DNA of 64,000 nucleotides from Amycolatopsis coloradensis (GCF_037997115.1 NZ_CP150484.1:5190022-5254021), one strand, 5' to 3'. Counted from the first letter of the stretch, positions 25,714 to 34,718 are shown. The notes: a model not told the origin generated them from the letters alone. Numbers and translations: made by a program.

Positions 25714-26435
25714 GCCTGAACCTGACCGGTGTCACCCTCACCTATCCCGACGGTGACACCCGCCTCACCGCACTCGATGACGTCACGTTGGACGTCCCGC
25801 CGGGCACGCTCACCGCGGTCGCCGGCCCCTCCGGCTCCGGCAAGTCCAGCCTGCTCGCCGTCGCGGCCACCCTCATCACCCCGGACCACGGGACCGTCAC
25901 GGTCGACGGCACCACGACCACCGGCCTCACCCGCGGCGAACTCACCGGACTTCGCCGGCGCAAGATCGGGATCGTCTTCCAGCAGCCGAATCTGCTGCCC
26001 GCCCTCACAGCCGCCGAGCAGCTTCAGGTCATGGCCCGGATCGACGGCCGCTCCCCGGCCGGAGCACGGGCTGTGGCCATGGACCTGCTGGACGCCGTCG
26101 GGCTCGCGGCGCAGGCGGGGCGTCGCCCGCACCAGCTCTCCGGTGGCCAACGACAGCGGGTGAACATCGCCCGCGCGTTGATGAACGAACCCACCGTGCT
26201 GCTGATCGACGAACCGACGAGCGCCCTCGATCACGAGCGCGGCGCGGCGGTCATCGACCTGATCGCCAGCCTGACGCGCGAGCGGGCCACCGCCACCGTC
26301 CTGGTCACGCACGACCGCGTCCATCTCAGCGCGGTGGACCGGATCGTCGAAGTGCACGACGGACGGCTCTCCACAAAGGACGGACGTTCGGAACCGCCGT
26401 CTTCGTTCCGATCCATGCGTAAAAGGATCTCGTAA
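25710..26435 (+). CDS. ABC transporter ATP-binding protein, LolD/MacB type
   Basis: 241 aa from ATG 25710. Walker [11 protein letters not shown]-loop FQQPNLL, signature LSGGQRQR, Walker [13 protein letters not shown] and H-loop VTHDRV are intact. Pairs with the FtsX-like permease to power an exporter. The C-terminal 18 residues ([18 protein letters not shown]) extend beyond the usual fold end. Confidence 0.9.
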   Translation: MSLNLTGVTLTYPDGDTRLTALDDVTLDVPPGTLTAVAGPSGSGKSSLLAVAATLITPDHGTVTVDGTTTTGLTRGELTGLRRRKIGIVFQQPNLLPALTAAEQLQVMARIDGRSPAGARAVAMDLLDAVGLAAQAGRRPHQLSGGQRQRVNIARALMNEPTVLLIDEPTSALDHERGAAVIDLIASLTRERATATVLVTHDRVHLSAVDRIVEVHDGRLSTKDGRSEPPSSFRSMRKRIS

Positions 26436-26764
26436 TACGCGGCGAGCAAGGTAATTCGTTCCGCTTTGTCATGCTGTCGCGCGCCCGGATTTCGAAGCCG
26501 CTGCGAATACGTCATTCTTCTGCTCTAATTCCATCGAACTCGGCTGTTTGCCGCCATAACCTTGCACGCTGTCGCGGGGTTATGACCCGCGAGAAACCGG
26601 CGGCCGATCTTTCGTACTTATGGAGGTATCCGTGGAATGCGTCCCGCACTACTTTCCAAACCTGTCATCCCTGCCAAGGCGCCTTGTCCGGCAGGGACTC
26701 CCGGACCCTGTCGTATGCCCAGCCGCGAATGCGGCCATTCGCGGCGACGACCCCATGAAGGAAA
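26436..26764. other. Long 5' leader region of the ask-pls operon
   Basis: About 330 bp of lower GC with no supported gene. Two hairpins are visible: TCGCGGG/CCCGCGA around 26572-26592 and CCCTGCC/GGCAGGG at 26669-26696 enclosing the palindrome AAGGCGCCTT. A frame from 26620 with GGAGG-like context would encode 65 aa but lacks family traits. Promoter and possible attenuator control of the operon are inferred. Confidence 0.4.
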
Positions 26765-28033
26765 ATGGTGAATTATTCCCCGGAACTCGATGTCGGCCCG
26801 GACGCACCTTTACCTAATCCGCGAAGCGAAGGACTGGTCATACGAAAATACGGTGGATCGTCGCTGGCCACCCCGGCATCGGTGAACCAGGTGGCCGCCG
26901 AGGTGGCGGCGATCGCCGAAGCGGGACATCGGGTGGTCCTCGTCGTGTCGGCGATGGGAGACAGCACCGACCGGCTGATCGCGCTGGCAGGCGAATTCGC
27001 CGAACCGCCCGCTCCCCGGGAACTCGACCAGTTGATGGCGACCGGCGAACAGGCCTCCGCGGCAGTGCTCGCCATGGCGCTGGCCGAACGCGGGGTCGAA
27101 GCCGTCTCGCTGTCGGGTGATCAGGCGGGGATCGAGGTCGCGGGCGAACCGGGAGCGGGAACCATCGTCCGGGTCGATCCCGGCAAGATCGTCGCGCGGC
27201 TGCGGGACGCGCGGGTCGTCGTGGTCGCCGGGTTCCAGGGACGGACCGCCGACGGTGAACTGCTGACTCTGGGCAGAGGTGGCTCGGATACCACCGCGGT
27301 GGCACTGGCGGCCGCGCTCGGTGGCTCCGAATGCGAGATCCGCACCGACGTCCACGGCGTTCGCACGGCCGACCCCCGGATCGTGCGGGACACCCGGCCG
27401 GACCGGACGATCTCCTACGACACCATGGTCGAGCTCGCCGGGCTCGGCGCCCGTGTGCTGCATCCCCGATCCGTCGAGCTCGCGCGCCGTCACGGGGTGG
27501 CGGTGCGGGTGAAGCATTCTTCGGATCCCGGCCCGTCCACCGTCGTCACGGCGGGCGAAGAGCCGCTGGAAGGCACTCCCCGCGTCATCGGTATCGCGCA
27601 CGAACGCGACGTGCGGCTGGTCCGGGTCGAAGTTTCGGCCGCGGACGCCGATCGCTACGCACGCGTGCTCACGATGCTGGCCGGCTTCGGCGTGAGACCG
27701 GTGAACCTGAGCTGGCCCCACCCCGGCGAACTCAGGTTCACCGTCCGGGGTACGGAGCCGCTCGGTCCGCCGATCACCCGGCTCGCGGTGGAGCTGGACG
27801 CCCGCTCCACCGTCTGTGAGGAACTCGGCTCGGTATCCGTGGTCGGTACCGCACTGCTCGATCCGCCCGGTTTCCTGCCCGAGTTGCTGCGGGTCCTCGC
27901 CCGTCACCGGGTCACGGTGCCGTCGATGACGACGTCGCAGTCGCGCCTCACCGCCGTGATCCCCGCCGACGTCGTCGACACGACCGTCCGAGCCCTGCAC
28001 GACTCCTTCGGCTTGGCGGAGGACAGGACATGA
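26765..28033 (+). CDS. Aspartate kinase (pathway-dedicated)
   Basis: 422 aa; ATG 26765 has GAAGGA only 2-3 bases upstream, so GTG 26768 is an alternative. N-terminal kinase domain shows KYGGSSLATPASVNQVA, VVSAMGDSTD and RGGSDTTAVALAAALGG, with a C-terminal pair of ACT-like regions (VIGIAHERDVRLVRVEVSA; VVGTALLDPPG). It phosphorylates aspartate, opening the route to aspartate semialdehyde, diaminobutyrate and lysine. The regulatory part is diverged (few usual ACT residues), which suggests feedback resistance. It overlaps the polymer synthetase gene by ATGA, marking it as supplier of that pathway. Confidence 0.92.
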   Translation: MVNYSPELDVGPDAPLPNPRSEGLVIRKYGGSSLATPASVNQVAAEVAAIAEAGHRVVLVVSAMGDSTDRLIALAGEFAEPPAPRELDQLMATGEQASAAVLAMALAERGVEAVSLSGDQAGIEVAGEPGAGTIVRVDPGKIVARLRDARVVVVAGFQGRTADGELLTLGRGGSDTTAVALAAALGGSECEIRTDVHGVRTADPRIVRDTRPDRTISYDTMVELAGLGARVLHPRSVELARRHGVAVRVKHSSDPGPSTVVTAGEEPLEGTPRVIGIAHERDVRLVRVEVSAADADRYARVLTMLAGFGVRPVNLSWPHPGELRFTVRGTEPLGPPITRLAVELDARSTVCEELGSVSVVGTALLDPPGFLPELLRVLARHRVTVPSMTTSQSRLTAVIPADVVDTTVRALHDSFGLAEDRT

Positions 28034-31000
28034 GCCCGTACGGACAGTTCACCACCGACGGCCTGGTACTGACCTGCGACGGCCACGAACAGCGGGTTCG
28101 ATGGCGGGCCGGTGACCGGCTGGAGCTGCTGTACGAGCGCCTCTGCGATCGGTTGCGCGCCAACGGGCTCGGAGACCGCCTGGCAGTGGACGCAGAAGGC
28201 GTGAAGGTCACGTTCGACGGGCTGGACGAGCGAGCCAATCGGCTCGCCCGGCACCTGCTGGCGCGAGGGGTACGGCCCGGTGACCGGATCGGGCTGCTGT
28301 TCGCCGAACCGGTGCATCCCTACGTCGCGATGCTCGCCGTGCTCAAGGTCAACGCGGCGTATGTGCCGCTGGACGTGGGCTTTCCGGACGACCGCCTGGC
28401 CTACATCGTCCAGGACGCCGGCGTCCGGCTCGTGATCTCGACCTCCGGGCTGCGCGATCGGTTCGAACCGGGCAGTGTCGACCTGGTCTGCCTGGACGAC
28501 GACTCGGACCGGATCGCCGCGCTGCCGGGAACACGGCTCAGCACGGCTGAGAAGGGCACACCTGCCGACGAACTCTGTTACGTCGTCTACACCTCCGGCT
28601 CGACCGGACGACCGAAAGGCGTGACGATCGACCACGCCTCGATCTGCAACTTCGTCCTGGTCGCCGCCGACGTCTACGGCATCCGGGACACCGACAGGGT
28701 CTACCAGGGCATGACGATCGCGTTCGACTTCTCGGTCGAGGAGATCTGGGTGCCGTTGCTGAGCGGTGCGACGCTCGTGCCGAAACCCGGCGGTGCCGCA
28801 CTCGTCGGGCACGATCTCCTCGAATTCCTGCGGGAGAACCGGGTCACCGCGTTGTGCTGCGTCCCGACCCTGCTGGCCAGCCTCGACGAGGACCTGCCGC
28901 TGCTGCGGTTCCTCCTGGTGTCCGGCGAAGCGTGCCCCGAAGACCTCGTACGTCGCTGGTACCGCGCGGACAGGCGATTCCTCAACGTCTACGGTCCGAC
29001 AGAGGCGACGGTCACCGCGACGTGGTCCGTGCTGCGCCCAGACCGGCCGGTGACCATCGGGGTACCCCTACCCACCTATTCGGTCGTCATCCTCGATCCG
29101 GACGAGCCGAGGGCGCTGGCCGCGGGTGAGCTGGGGGAGATCGGTATCGCGGGGATCGGGCTCGCCGGCGGCTATTTGAACCGGCCGGACTTGACCGAGC
29201 GCGCGTTCATCCCGGACTTCCTCGGCATCGGGCACAATCCGTCCCGCCGGATCTACCGCACCGGCGATCTGGGCCGGATCACCCCGGACGGGGAGATCGA
29301 ATACCACGGCCGTGCCGATACACAGGTGAAGATCCGTGGCTACCGCGTCGAGCTCACCGAGATCGAGTCGGTCCTCCTGCGGATACCCGGCATCGCCCAG
29401 GCGGTGGTCGAAACCCACCACCCGGACGCGGGCACCACCGAACTGGTCGCCTACTACAGCCTGCGGCGCGACAACGAGGACGCCGATCCCGGAGAACTCC
29501 GTCGCCGCTTGGCGGAACTACTGCCGGGCTACATGGTGCCCGCCTATCTCGAACAGCTCGACCACATCCCGTTGACACCGGCGGGCAAAGCCGACCGTAA
29601 GCATCTCCCGGCACCCACGAGCCCGAGAAGAGCGGCGAGCGACGTCGACTACGTGGCGCCCGCCACCGAGACCGAACTGCGTCTGGCGGAGGCCTTGAGC
29701 GGTGTCCTCGGGATCGAGCCGGTCTCGGTGACGGGGCACTTCTTCGACGACTACGGTGCCGACTCCCTGCTGCTGGCCAAGTTCTGCGCCGTGATCCGGG
29801 ATCGTGGCGAGGTCGCCCCGCTGTCGGCCAGAGAGGTGTACCTCAACCCGACCATTCGCGGCCTCGCCGAGTCGACCACCTCCGCGGCCGAGGTCACGGT
29901 CGCTCGCGCCGAGGAGCCGCGCCGGGCGTCCACCGCGTCGTACGTCCTCTGTGGACTGTTCCAGCTCATTGCCTTCCTCGCCTATGCCGCCGGTTCGGGC
30001 TGGCTCCTGGACACGGGATTCGTCTGGATCGACGCCGCGACGGGCTTCGCCGAGAGCTACGCGCGCGCCGCCGGGCTCGGGCTCGCCGTGTTCGTCGTTC
30101 TATCCGTGGTGCCGGTCTTGGCGAAGTGGGCGATCGTCGGCCGGTGGAAGCCGGGGGAGATCCCGCTGTGGAGCGTCGGCTACCTGCGCTTCTGGACAGT
30201 CAAGACCTTGGTCAGGTTCAGCCCGCTGATGCTGTTCGTCGGCACTCCGCTGTACTCGTGGTACCTGCGGGCGCTCGGTGCGGACATCGGCAAGGGCGCC
30301 CTGATCCTCTCCAGGAACCCGCCGGTCTGCACCGATCTGCTCAGCGTCGGTGCCGGGGCGGTCATCCGGAAGGACGCCTACTTCTCGTGCTACCGCGCCA
30401 GAGCGGGCCGGATCCAGACCGGCACGGTCACGCTCGGCGCCAACGCCTTCGTCGGCGAAATGACCGTGCTCGACATCGGCACGGCGCTCGGGGACGACGC
30501 GCAGCTCGGCCACTCGTCGTCCTTGCACTCCGGACAGTCCGTCCCCAGCGGCGAGAGCTGGCACGGGTCGCCCGCTCGCCTCTCCAGCGTGGACTACCGG
30601 GCGCTCGGCACGGTCGCGCGCGGCAGGCTCAGGCCGATCGTCTTCTGCGTGGCCAGCGTGCTTCTTCTGCTGCTCGGCACGCTTCCCCTGACGCTGGGTG
30701 GAGCCGGTGTGCTCGTCGAACAGTGGTTCACGACGACGGTGGACTTCACGAGCTGGGCCTTCTACCTCGGCCGGATCGCCGACTCGGCGCTGATGTATTT
30801 CGGTGCGCTGCTCGCCGGGCTGGTGGTCGTCCTCACGATCCCGCGCCTGCTCGGCCTGTTCCTCCGGCCGGACCGCGTCTACCCGCTCTATGGCAGGCAT
30901 TTCGCGATCCAGCGGCTGATCGCGCGGCTGACGAACTTGCGCGCGTACACGTACCTGTTCGGGGACAGCAGCTACATTGTGTACTACCTGCGTGCGCTGG

Positions 31001-32082
31001 GGTACGACCTGTCGAAGGTCCAGCAGACCGGATCCAACTTCGGGGTCGAGGTCAAGCACGAGACACCGTTCCTGAGCACGGTCGGCACCGGGACGATGGT
31101 CTCTGACGGCCTTTCGCTGCTCAACGCAGACTTCTCCGCTTCGTCGTTCCGGCTGCGCAGGACGTCCGTCGCGCCGCAGGCGTTCCTGGGCAACGAAATC
31201 GCCTTCCCGCCGGGCGCGAAGATCGGCCGAAACTGCCTGCTGGCCACCAAGGTCCTCGTTCCCTTGGACGGACCGGTCCGGGAGAACATCGGCCTCTTGG
31301 GCTCGCCCGCGTTCGAGATCCCTCGCACCGTCCGCCGTGACACCGGGTTCGAGCACCTCGGCACGGGGGACGCGCTGCGCCGGGGCCTGAGGGCGAAGAA
31401 CCGGCACAACACCGTCACCATCGGCGTCTACCTGCTCGTGCACTGGCTGCACCTGTTCGGAATCCTGTTGATCGGCGCGGCGGCCGGAGTCCTGCACGCG
31501 CGGTTCGGCCCGCTCGCCGTCGGTGGCGGCATCGTGGCGACGCTGGTGTTCTCGGTCGCGTTCCTCATGCTGGCGGAACTGGCCGTACAGGGCTTCCGGG
31601 CGATGCGGCCGCTGTTCTGCTCGATCTACGATCCGGCCTTCTGGCGGCACGAACGGTTCTGGAAGCTCAGTCCCGCCCGCTATCTCGCGTTGTTCGACGG
31701 GACTACGTTCAAGCCGTTCCTCTTGCGCCGTCTCGGCGTCCGGATCGGCCGCCGTGTCTTCGACGACGGATGCGCCATCCCGGAACGGTCCCTGGTGAGC
31801 ATCGGCGACGACTGCGTGCTCAACCTGCACACCGTCGTGCAAGGACATTCGCTCGAGGACGGGACGTTCAAGTCCGACCACATCACCATCGGCGCGGGAT
31901 GCACGCTCGGTGTCGGCGCCTTCGTCCACTATGGAGTGATGATGGAGGAAGGGGTGATCGCCGAGGCCGACGCGTTCCTGATGAAGGGCACCGTGGCCCC
32001 GGCGCGAACCCGCTGGCACGCCAATCCGGCGGTCGAACTCGAAGCGGCCGCCGAGATCGCCGCGGTAAGGAGGTTGCCATGA
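28030..32082 (+). CDS. pls: Membrane NRPS, epsilon-poly-lysine-synthetase-like (Pls) homopolymer synthetase
   Basis: 1350 aa. Residues about 30-530 form an adenylation domain with A3 YTSGSTGRPKG (about 186), A4 FDFSVEE, A5 NVYGPTEATV (about 319), A7 YRTGDLGRI (about 409) and A10 PLTPAGKADRK. A carrier domain follows with FFDDYGADSLLL; Ser579 takes phosphopantetheine. The rest holds six TM segments (about 638-662, 683-703, 873-895, 919-945, 1130-1155, 1161-1187) interleaved with three tandem C-like domains. This is the layout of epsilon-poly-L-lysine synthetase (1319 aa, A-T-TM-C1-C3) with no thioesterase. Hand alignment gives an acidic pocket (Asp235, Glu239 by PheA numbering), suiting a basic amino acid. 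Lysine or 2,4-diaminobutyrate is inferred from neighbours, product length unknown. Confidence 0.93.
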   Translation: MSPYGQFTTDGLVLTCDGHEQRVRWRAGDRLELLYERLCDRLRANGLGDRLAVDAEGVKVTFDGLDERANRLARHLLARGVRPGDRIGLLFAEPVHPYVAMLAVLKVNAAYVPLDVGFPDDRLAYIVQDAGVRLVISTSGLRDRFEPGSVDLVCLDDDSDRIAALPGTRLSTAEKGTPADELCYVVYTSGSTGRPKGVTIDHASICNFVLVAADVYGIRDTDRVYQGMTIAFDFSVEEIWVPLLSGATLVPKPGGAALVGHDLLEFLRENRVTALCCVPTLLASLDEDLPLLRFLLVSGEACPEDLVRRWYRADRRFLNVYGPTEATVTATWSVLRPDRPVTIGVPLPTYSVVILDPDEPRALAAGELGEIGIAGIGLAGGYLNRPDLTERAFIPDFLGIGHNPSRRIYRTGDLGRITPDGEIEYHGRADTQVKIRGYRVELTEIESVLLRIPGIAQAVVETHHPDAGTTELVAYYSLRRDNEDADPGELRRRLAELLPGYMVPAYLEQLDHIPLTPAGKADRKHLPAPTSPRRAASDVDYVAPATETELRLAEALSGVLGIEPVSVTGHFFDDYGADSLLLAKFCAVIRDRGEVAPLSAREVYLNPTIRGLAESTTSAAEVTVARAEEPRRASTASYVLCGLFQLIAFLAYAAGSGWLLDTGFVWIDAATGFAESYARAAGLGLAVFVVLSVVPVLAKWAIVGRWKPGEIPLWSVGYLRFWTVKTLVRFSPLMLFVGTPLYSWYLRALGADIGKGALILSRNPPVCTDLLSVGAGAVIRKDAYFSCYRARAGRIQTGTVTLGANAFVGEMTVLDIGTALGDDAQLGHSSSLHSGQSVPSGESWHGSPARLSSVDYRALGTVARGRLRPIVFCVASVLLLLLGTLPLTLGGAGVLVEQWFTTTVDFTSWAFYLGRIADSALMYFGALLAGLVVVLTIPRLLGLFLRPDRVYPLYGRHFAIQRLIARLTNLRAYTYLFGDSSYIVYYLRALGYDLSKVQQTGSNFGVEVKHETPFLSTVGTGTMVSDGLSLLNADFSASSFRLRRTSVAPQAFLGNEIAFPPGAKIGRNCLLATKVLVPLDGPVRENIGLLGSPAFEIPRTVRRDTGFEHLGTGDALRRGLRAKNRHNTVTIGVYLLVHWLHLFGILLIGAAAGVLHARFGPLAVGGGIVATLVFSVAFLMLAELAVQGFRAMRPLFCSIYDPAFWRHERFWKLSPARYLALFDGTTFKPFLLRRLGVRIGRRVFDDGCAIPERSLVSIGDDCVLNLHTVVQGHSLEDGTFKSDHITIGAGCTLGVGAFVHYGVMMEEGVIAEADAFLMKGTVAPARTRWHANPAVELEAAAEIAAVRRLP

Positions 32083-32432
32083 CCCACGCTTCCACGACGA
32101 GGCCGGCGCTGGCGCCTCGCGTCGAGGGCTCCCTGCCGGGGCCGCGCTCCGCGGAGTTCCTCGAACACCAGCGCCAGTGGGAATCCAGTGCGCGGGCCTA
32201 TCCGCGCCACCTGGGTATCGAGCTGGCCGATCCGAGCGATGGCCGCCCGGCAGGCGGATATGCCCGCGCCGTGCAGGCCCACGCGCTGCGGCATGGGCTG
32301 ATCGTCGAACTCGGCGGCCGCGACGACAGCGTGATCCGGCTGATGCCACCGCTCACCGTGACCGCCGAGGAGATCGAGCTCGCGTGCGGGATCCTCCTCG
32401 ACGCGATCGGGCGCTGCTGCCCGGCAGGGTAG
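32079..32432 (+). pseudogene. Internally deleted diaminobutyrate-2-oxoglutarate aminotransferase remnant
   Basis: 117-aa open frame, ATG 32079 overlapping the pls stop, AGGAGG upstream. Residues about 18-45 (LPGPRSAEFLEHQRQWESSARAYPR) are the N-terminus of class III DABA aminotransferases, and 46-113 (GIELADPSDGRP... HGLIVELGGRDDSVIRLMPPLTVT) is their C-terminus. The roughly 300 middle residues with the PLP lysine are missing by one clean in-frame deletion near residue 45-46. It cannot be an aminotransferase. It links the locus to 2,4-diaminobutyrate chemistry. It remains translatable, so a retained small-protein function is possible. Confidence 0.75.
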
Positions 32433-32439
32433 GGCACCG

Positions 32440-32497
32440 CTGGTTGGTATTATTATACCGCCCACTGCTAGGGTGCCGGTATAATAATACCAACCAG
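32440..32497. promoter_or_regulatory. Perfect 21-bp AT-rich inverted repeat with divergent TATAAT boxes
   Basis: Arms 32440-32460 and 32477-32497 match exactly around a 16-base spacer. Each arm contains an own palindromic core (GGTATTATTATACC / GGTATAATAATACC). TATAAT occurs on both strands, the plus copy at 32480-32485 about 30 bases before map. It may be a double operator or terminator/promoter hybrid. The AT content is far below the surrounding GC level. Confidence 0.6.
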
Positions 32498-32512
32498 TGA
32501 CACGAGGATCCG

Positions 32513-33319
32513 ATGATCGAACTGAAGACGCCCGCCGAGATCGAGCGCATGCACGTGACCGGGCGTTTCGTCGCCGAAGTGCTCACCGAGGTCGGCGACC
32601 TCGCGAACGTGGGCGTCAACCTGATGGACTTGGAACACCACGTACGCGGCATGATCGAGCGGCGGGGCGCGGAGTCGTGCTACTGGGACTACGCGCCGTC
32701 CTTCGGCAAAGGCCCGTTCCGCAACGTGATCTGCCTGGCGGTCAACGACGCCGTCCTGCACGGCCTTCCCCACGACTACACGCTGCGCGACGGCGACGTG
32801 CTCACCGCGGACCTCGCGGTGAAGATCGACGGCTGGGCGGCCGACTCGGCGCGCACGGTCATCGTCGGGACGCCCGCCGAGGAGGATCTGCGGATCGTCC
32901 GCGCCACCGAGGAGGCATTGGAGGCCGCGATCGAGGCCGCGCGTCCGGGCAATCGCCTCGGCGACATCTCCGCGGCCATCTGGGCGGTGGCCCGTGCCCA
33001 CGGCTATCCGGTGAACACCGAGTTCGGTGGCCACGGCATCGGCCGCACCATGCACGAGGAACTCCACATTCCCAACAAGGGCAAGGCGGGCCGTGGCCTG
33101 AAGCTCCAACCAGGACTCACCGTCGCGCTCGAACCCTGGTTCGCCCGCACGACCGACCGGATCGTCTTCGATGACGACGGCTGGACCATCCGCTCGGCCG
33201 ACGGTTCCCGCGCGGCCCATTCCGAGCACACGGTGGCGATCACCGAGGGCGCTCCGCTCGTGCTCACCAGGCGCGAGGACGAAGTTGCGGCCGACCGTGT
33301 GTCCACAAAGGGTTCCTGA
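32513..33319 (+). CDS. map: Methionine aminopeptidase, type I
   Basis: 268 aa from ATG 32513, GAGGA 5 bases upstream. The five metal ligands are readable: two Asp in LTADLAVKIDGWAADSARTV, His in GGHGIGRTMHEE, Glu in VALEPWF and Glu in AHSEHTVAI; the substrate His is HGLPHDYTL. It removes N-terminal Met. Its last 13 residues (EVAADRVSTKGS) come from the first copy of a 95-bp repeat, beyond the usual end of the fold. Position after the pls locus and its own strong promoter suggest a separate, perhaps resistance or housekeeping-paralogue, unit. Confidence 0.93.
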   Translation: MIELKTPAEIERMHVTGRFVAEVLTEVGDLANVGVNLMDLEHHVRGMIERRGAESCYWDYAPSFGKGPFRNVICLAVNDAVLHGLPHDYTLRDGDVLTADLAVKIDGWAADSARTVIVGTPAEEDLRIVRATEEALEAAIEAARPGNRLGDISAAIWAVARAHGYPVNTEFGGHGIGRTMHEELHIPNKGKAGRGLKLQPGLTVALEPWFARTTDRIVFDDDGWTIRSADGSRAAHSEHTVAITEGAPLVLTRREDEVAADRVSTKGS

Positions 33320-33473
33320 GCCCGTTTGCCTTTGCGGCCAGTGCCGGTGTGCGTACCAGGCGGCCTCGCGGGGTTTTCGTTGCGGCCGACCGTGTGTCCA
33401 CAAAGGGTTCCTGAGCCCGTTTGCCTTTGCGGCCAGTGCCGGTGTGCGTACCAGGCGGCCTCGCGGGGTTTTC
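33284..33473. repeat. Perfect 95-bp tandem duplication
   Basis: 33284-33378 and 33379-33473 are identical over all 95 bases, with three bases of a third copy. The unit begins GTTGCGGCCGACCGTG and contains the map stop codon in the first copy. No ORF crosses both copies. Confidence 0.95.
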
Positions 33474-33805
33474 GTTCTCCGGTGCCGCCGGCGTGAATAG
33501 GCTCGCTCGCGTCCGGCCACCCAACCGGGCGATCATCGGCCTTCGTCATCAACACCATCGCCTGTGGCAACAGGGATGATCTCGTGAAGCCGGACATCTC
33601 GTTCGGCGACGGGATGGGACCAACCGGTGCTTCGCGAACGCCGGCGTCACCGGCACGGAGGCCGGGCGGTGTGGCATCGCCCGGCCTCCGTCCTGGTCGC
33701 CCCTGGGTGATGTTCGACCGAAAACTCCGAATACGGCCCGTCGTCACGGCGCGACCGTTAGAGTGAATGGTCGCTGTTGTCATCACCCATGAGGAGTAGC
33801 GGTTC
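33474..33805. other. Intergenic region with terminator
   Basis: No gene seen. A perfect 14-bp hairpin occupies 33655-33691, listed separately. The stretch 33700-33800 is AT-richer and probably holds the promoter of the 49-aa ORF. Confidence 0.45.
33655..33691. terminator. Perfect 14-bp hairpin
   Basis: ACGGAGGCCGGGCG (33655-33668), 9-base loop, complement 33678-33691. No T-run, as usual in this genome. Confidence 0.65.
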
Positions 33806-33955
33806 ATGATCGCCGAGAGCGCGAACCAGCAGAGCGTGACCTTCCCGCAGGAAGCCACGCCGATCTTCGACCTGGTCGCGAAGATGGTGGCGCGGACGCA
33901 GAGCGAGGATGAGCACGACTTCGACCGCGAAGCCGGTCTCGCGACCTCGGTGTAG
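33806..33955 (+). CDS. Small protein of 49 aa, unknown
   Basis: ATG 33806 has GAGGAG (33791-33796) 9 bases upstream, the best translation signal in this region. The peptide starts MIAESANQQSVTF, has a middle amphipathic stretch (ATPIFDLVAKMVARTQ), an acidic block (SEDEHDFDREAG) and ends LATSV. It lacks signal peptide and Cys. The acidic leader-like segment before a short tail resembles RiPP precursors in layout only; no modification enzyme is nearby. Confidence 0.45.
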   Translation: MIAESANQQSVTFPQEATPIFDLVAKMVARTQSEDEHDFDREAGLATSV

Positions 33956-33969
33956 CTTCCCGCCGAGAG

Positions 33970-34629
33970 TCATTCAGGTGGCGTGCCCGTGTGGGCACGG
34001 AGTTCCGCGGCCGTGCGGCGGGCGTGGGCCAGACCGTCGAGGATCCATTGCGGGGGCTGACGGTCGTTGGTCGCGATCCGCTCGTAGGCGGCGACCAGCC
34101 TTTCCGCGATCTTCAGCCGGGCGTCCGCGGCCGCCGGTTCGCGCACCGCTTCGCCTTCGCCCTGTTCAGCCGGGATCGTGACCAGGGCGAGGTGCCCGGC
34201 CGGCGAACGGGCCGGTTCCGTCCCGGACTCGGCGGTGTCGGGTCGCTGTTCCGGAGTCGGCAGCCGTCGTAGGTGGAAGTCCGTCTGCTCGGTGTGTTCC
34301 GGCGCACCCTCGCGGCGCGCGTTCTGCGAGGGGAAGGGAACCGCGCGGAACCGCGCGACCGAGGGCCAGTACCGGGTCCGCACGGACCGCGGGGTCGCGC
34401 CGTCGAGTCCGTATGCGATCTCCTGCCAAGTCTTCCCGTCGAGCCTCGCGGCGACCACCGCCGCCTCGAGGACCTGCTGTGCCATCCCGATCAGGCCGGA
34501 ATGATCCCGCGTCGAGCACGCGTCCTCCCGGGCGGCGTTCGCGGCGAGATCGGCCAGCTCCGCCGCGTGCGCGGCGAGGATCAGGTGAGCCCGGGTGGCG
34601 GCGGTGGGGATGGAGTGGCGGGTGGTCAC
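33970..34629 (-). CDS. Hypothetical protein with HTH-like segment
   Basis: 219 aa from GTG 34629 with GAGGGG upstream; a frame to 34743 would run through an AT-rich repeat. Residues 40-90 contain GLIGMAQQVLEAAVVAARLDGKTWQEIAYGL and GATPRSVRTRYWPSV, a possible helix-turn-helix with the TWQEIA...RSVRTRY pattern of sigma-4-like domains. The C-terminal half is low-complexity and charged, ending in a helix (AERLVAAYERIATNDRQPPQWILDGLAHARR). Probably a DNA-binding protein; target unknown. It converges on the 49-aa gene. Confidence 0.6.
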   Translation of the reverse strand: MTTRHSIPTAATRAHLILAAHAAELADLAANAAREDACSTRDHSGLIGMAQQVLEAAVVAARLDGKTWQEIAYGLDGATPRSVRTRYWPSVARFRAVPFPSQNARREGAPEHTEQTDFHLRRLPTPEQRPDTAESGTEPARSPAGHLALVTIPAEQGEGEAVREPAAADARLKIAERLVAAYERIATNDRQPPQWILDGLAHARRTAAELRAHTGTPPE

Positions 34630-34718
34630 CGTCCACCCCTCGTAGCGGGCCGGGGGATCGACAAGAGGCTCGCGGAATCCCGCATGCCGTGACTCACAGG
34701 TGTTCTCACCTTCTCTGA

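Noticed and set aside
30100..32349. 749-aa minus-strand open frame across the polymer synthetase
   Set aside because: Antisense of a gene with clear NRPS motifs; composition is low-complexity with no domain.
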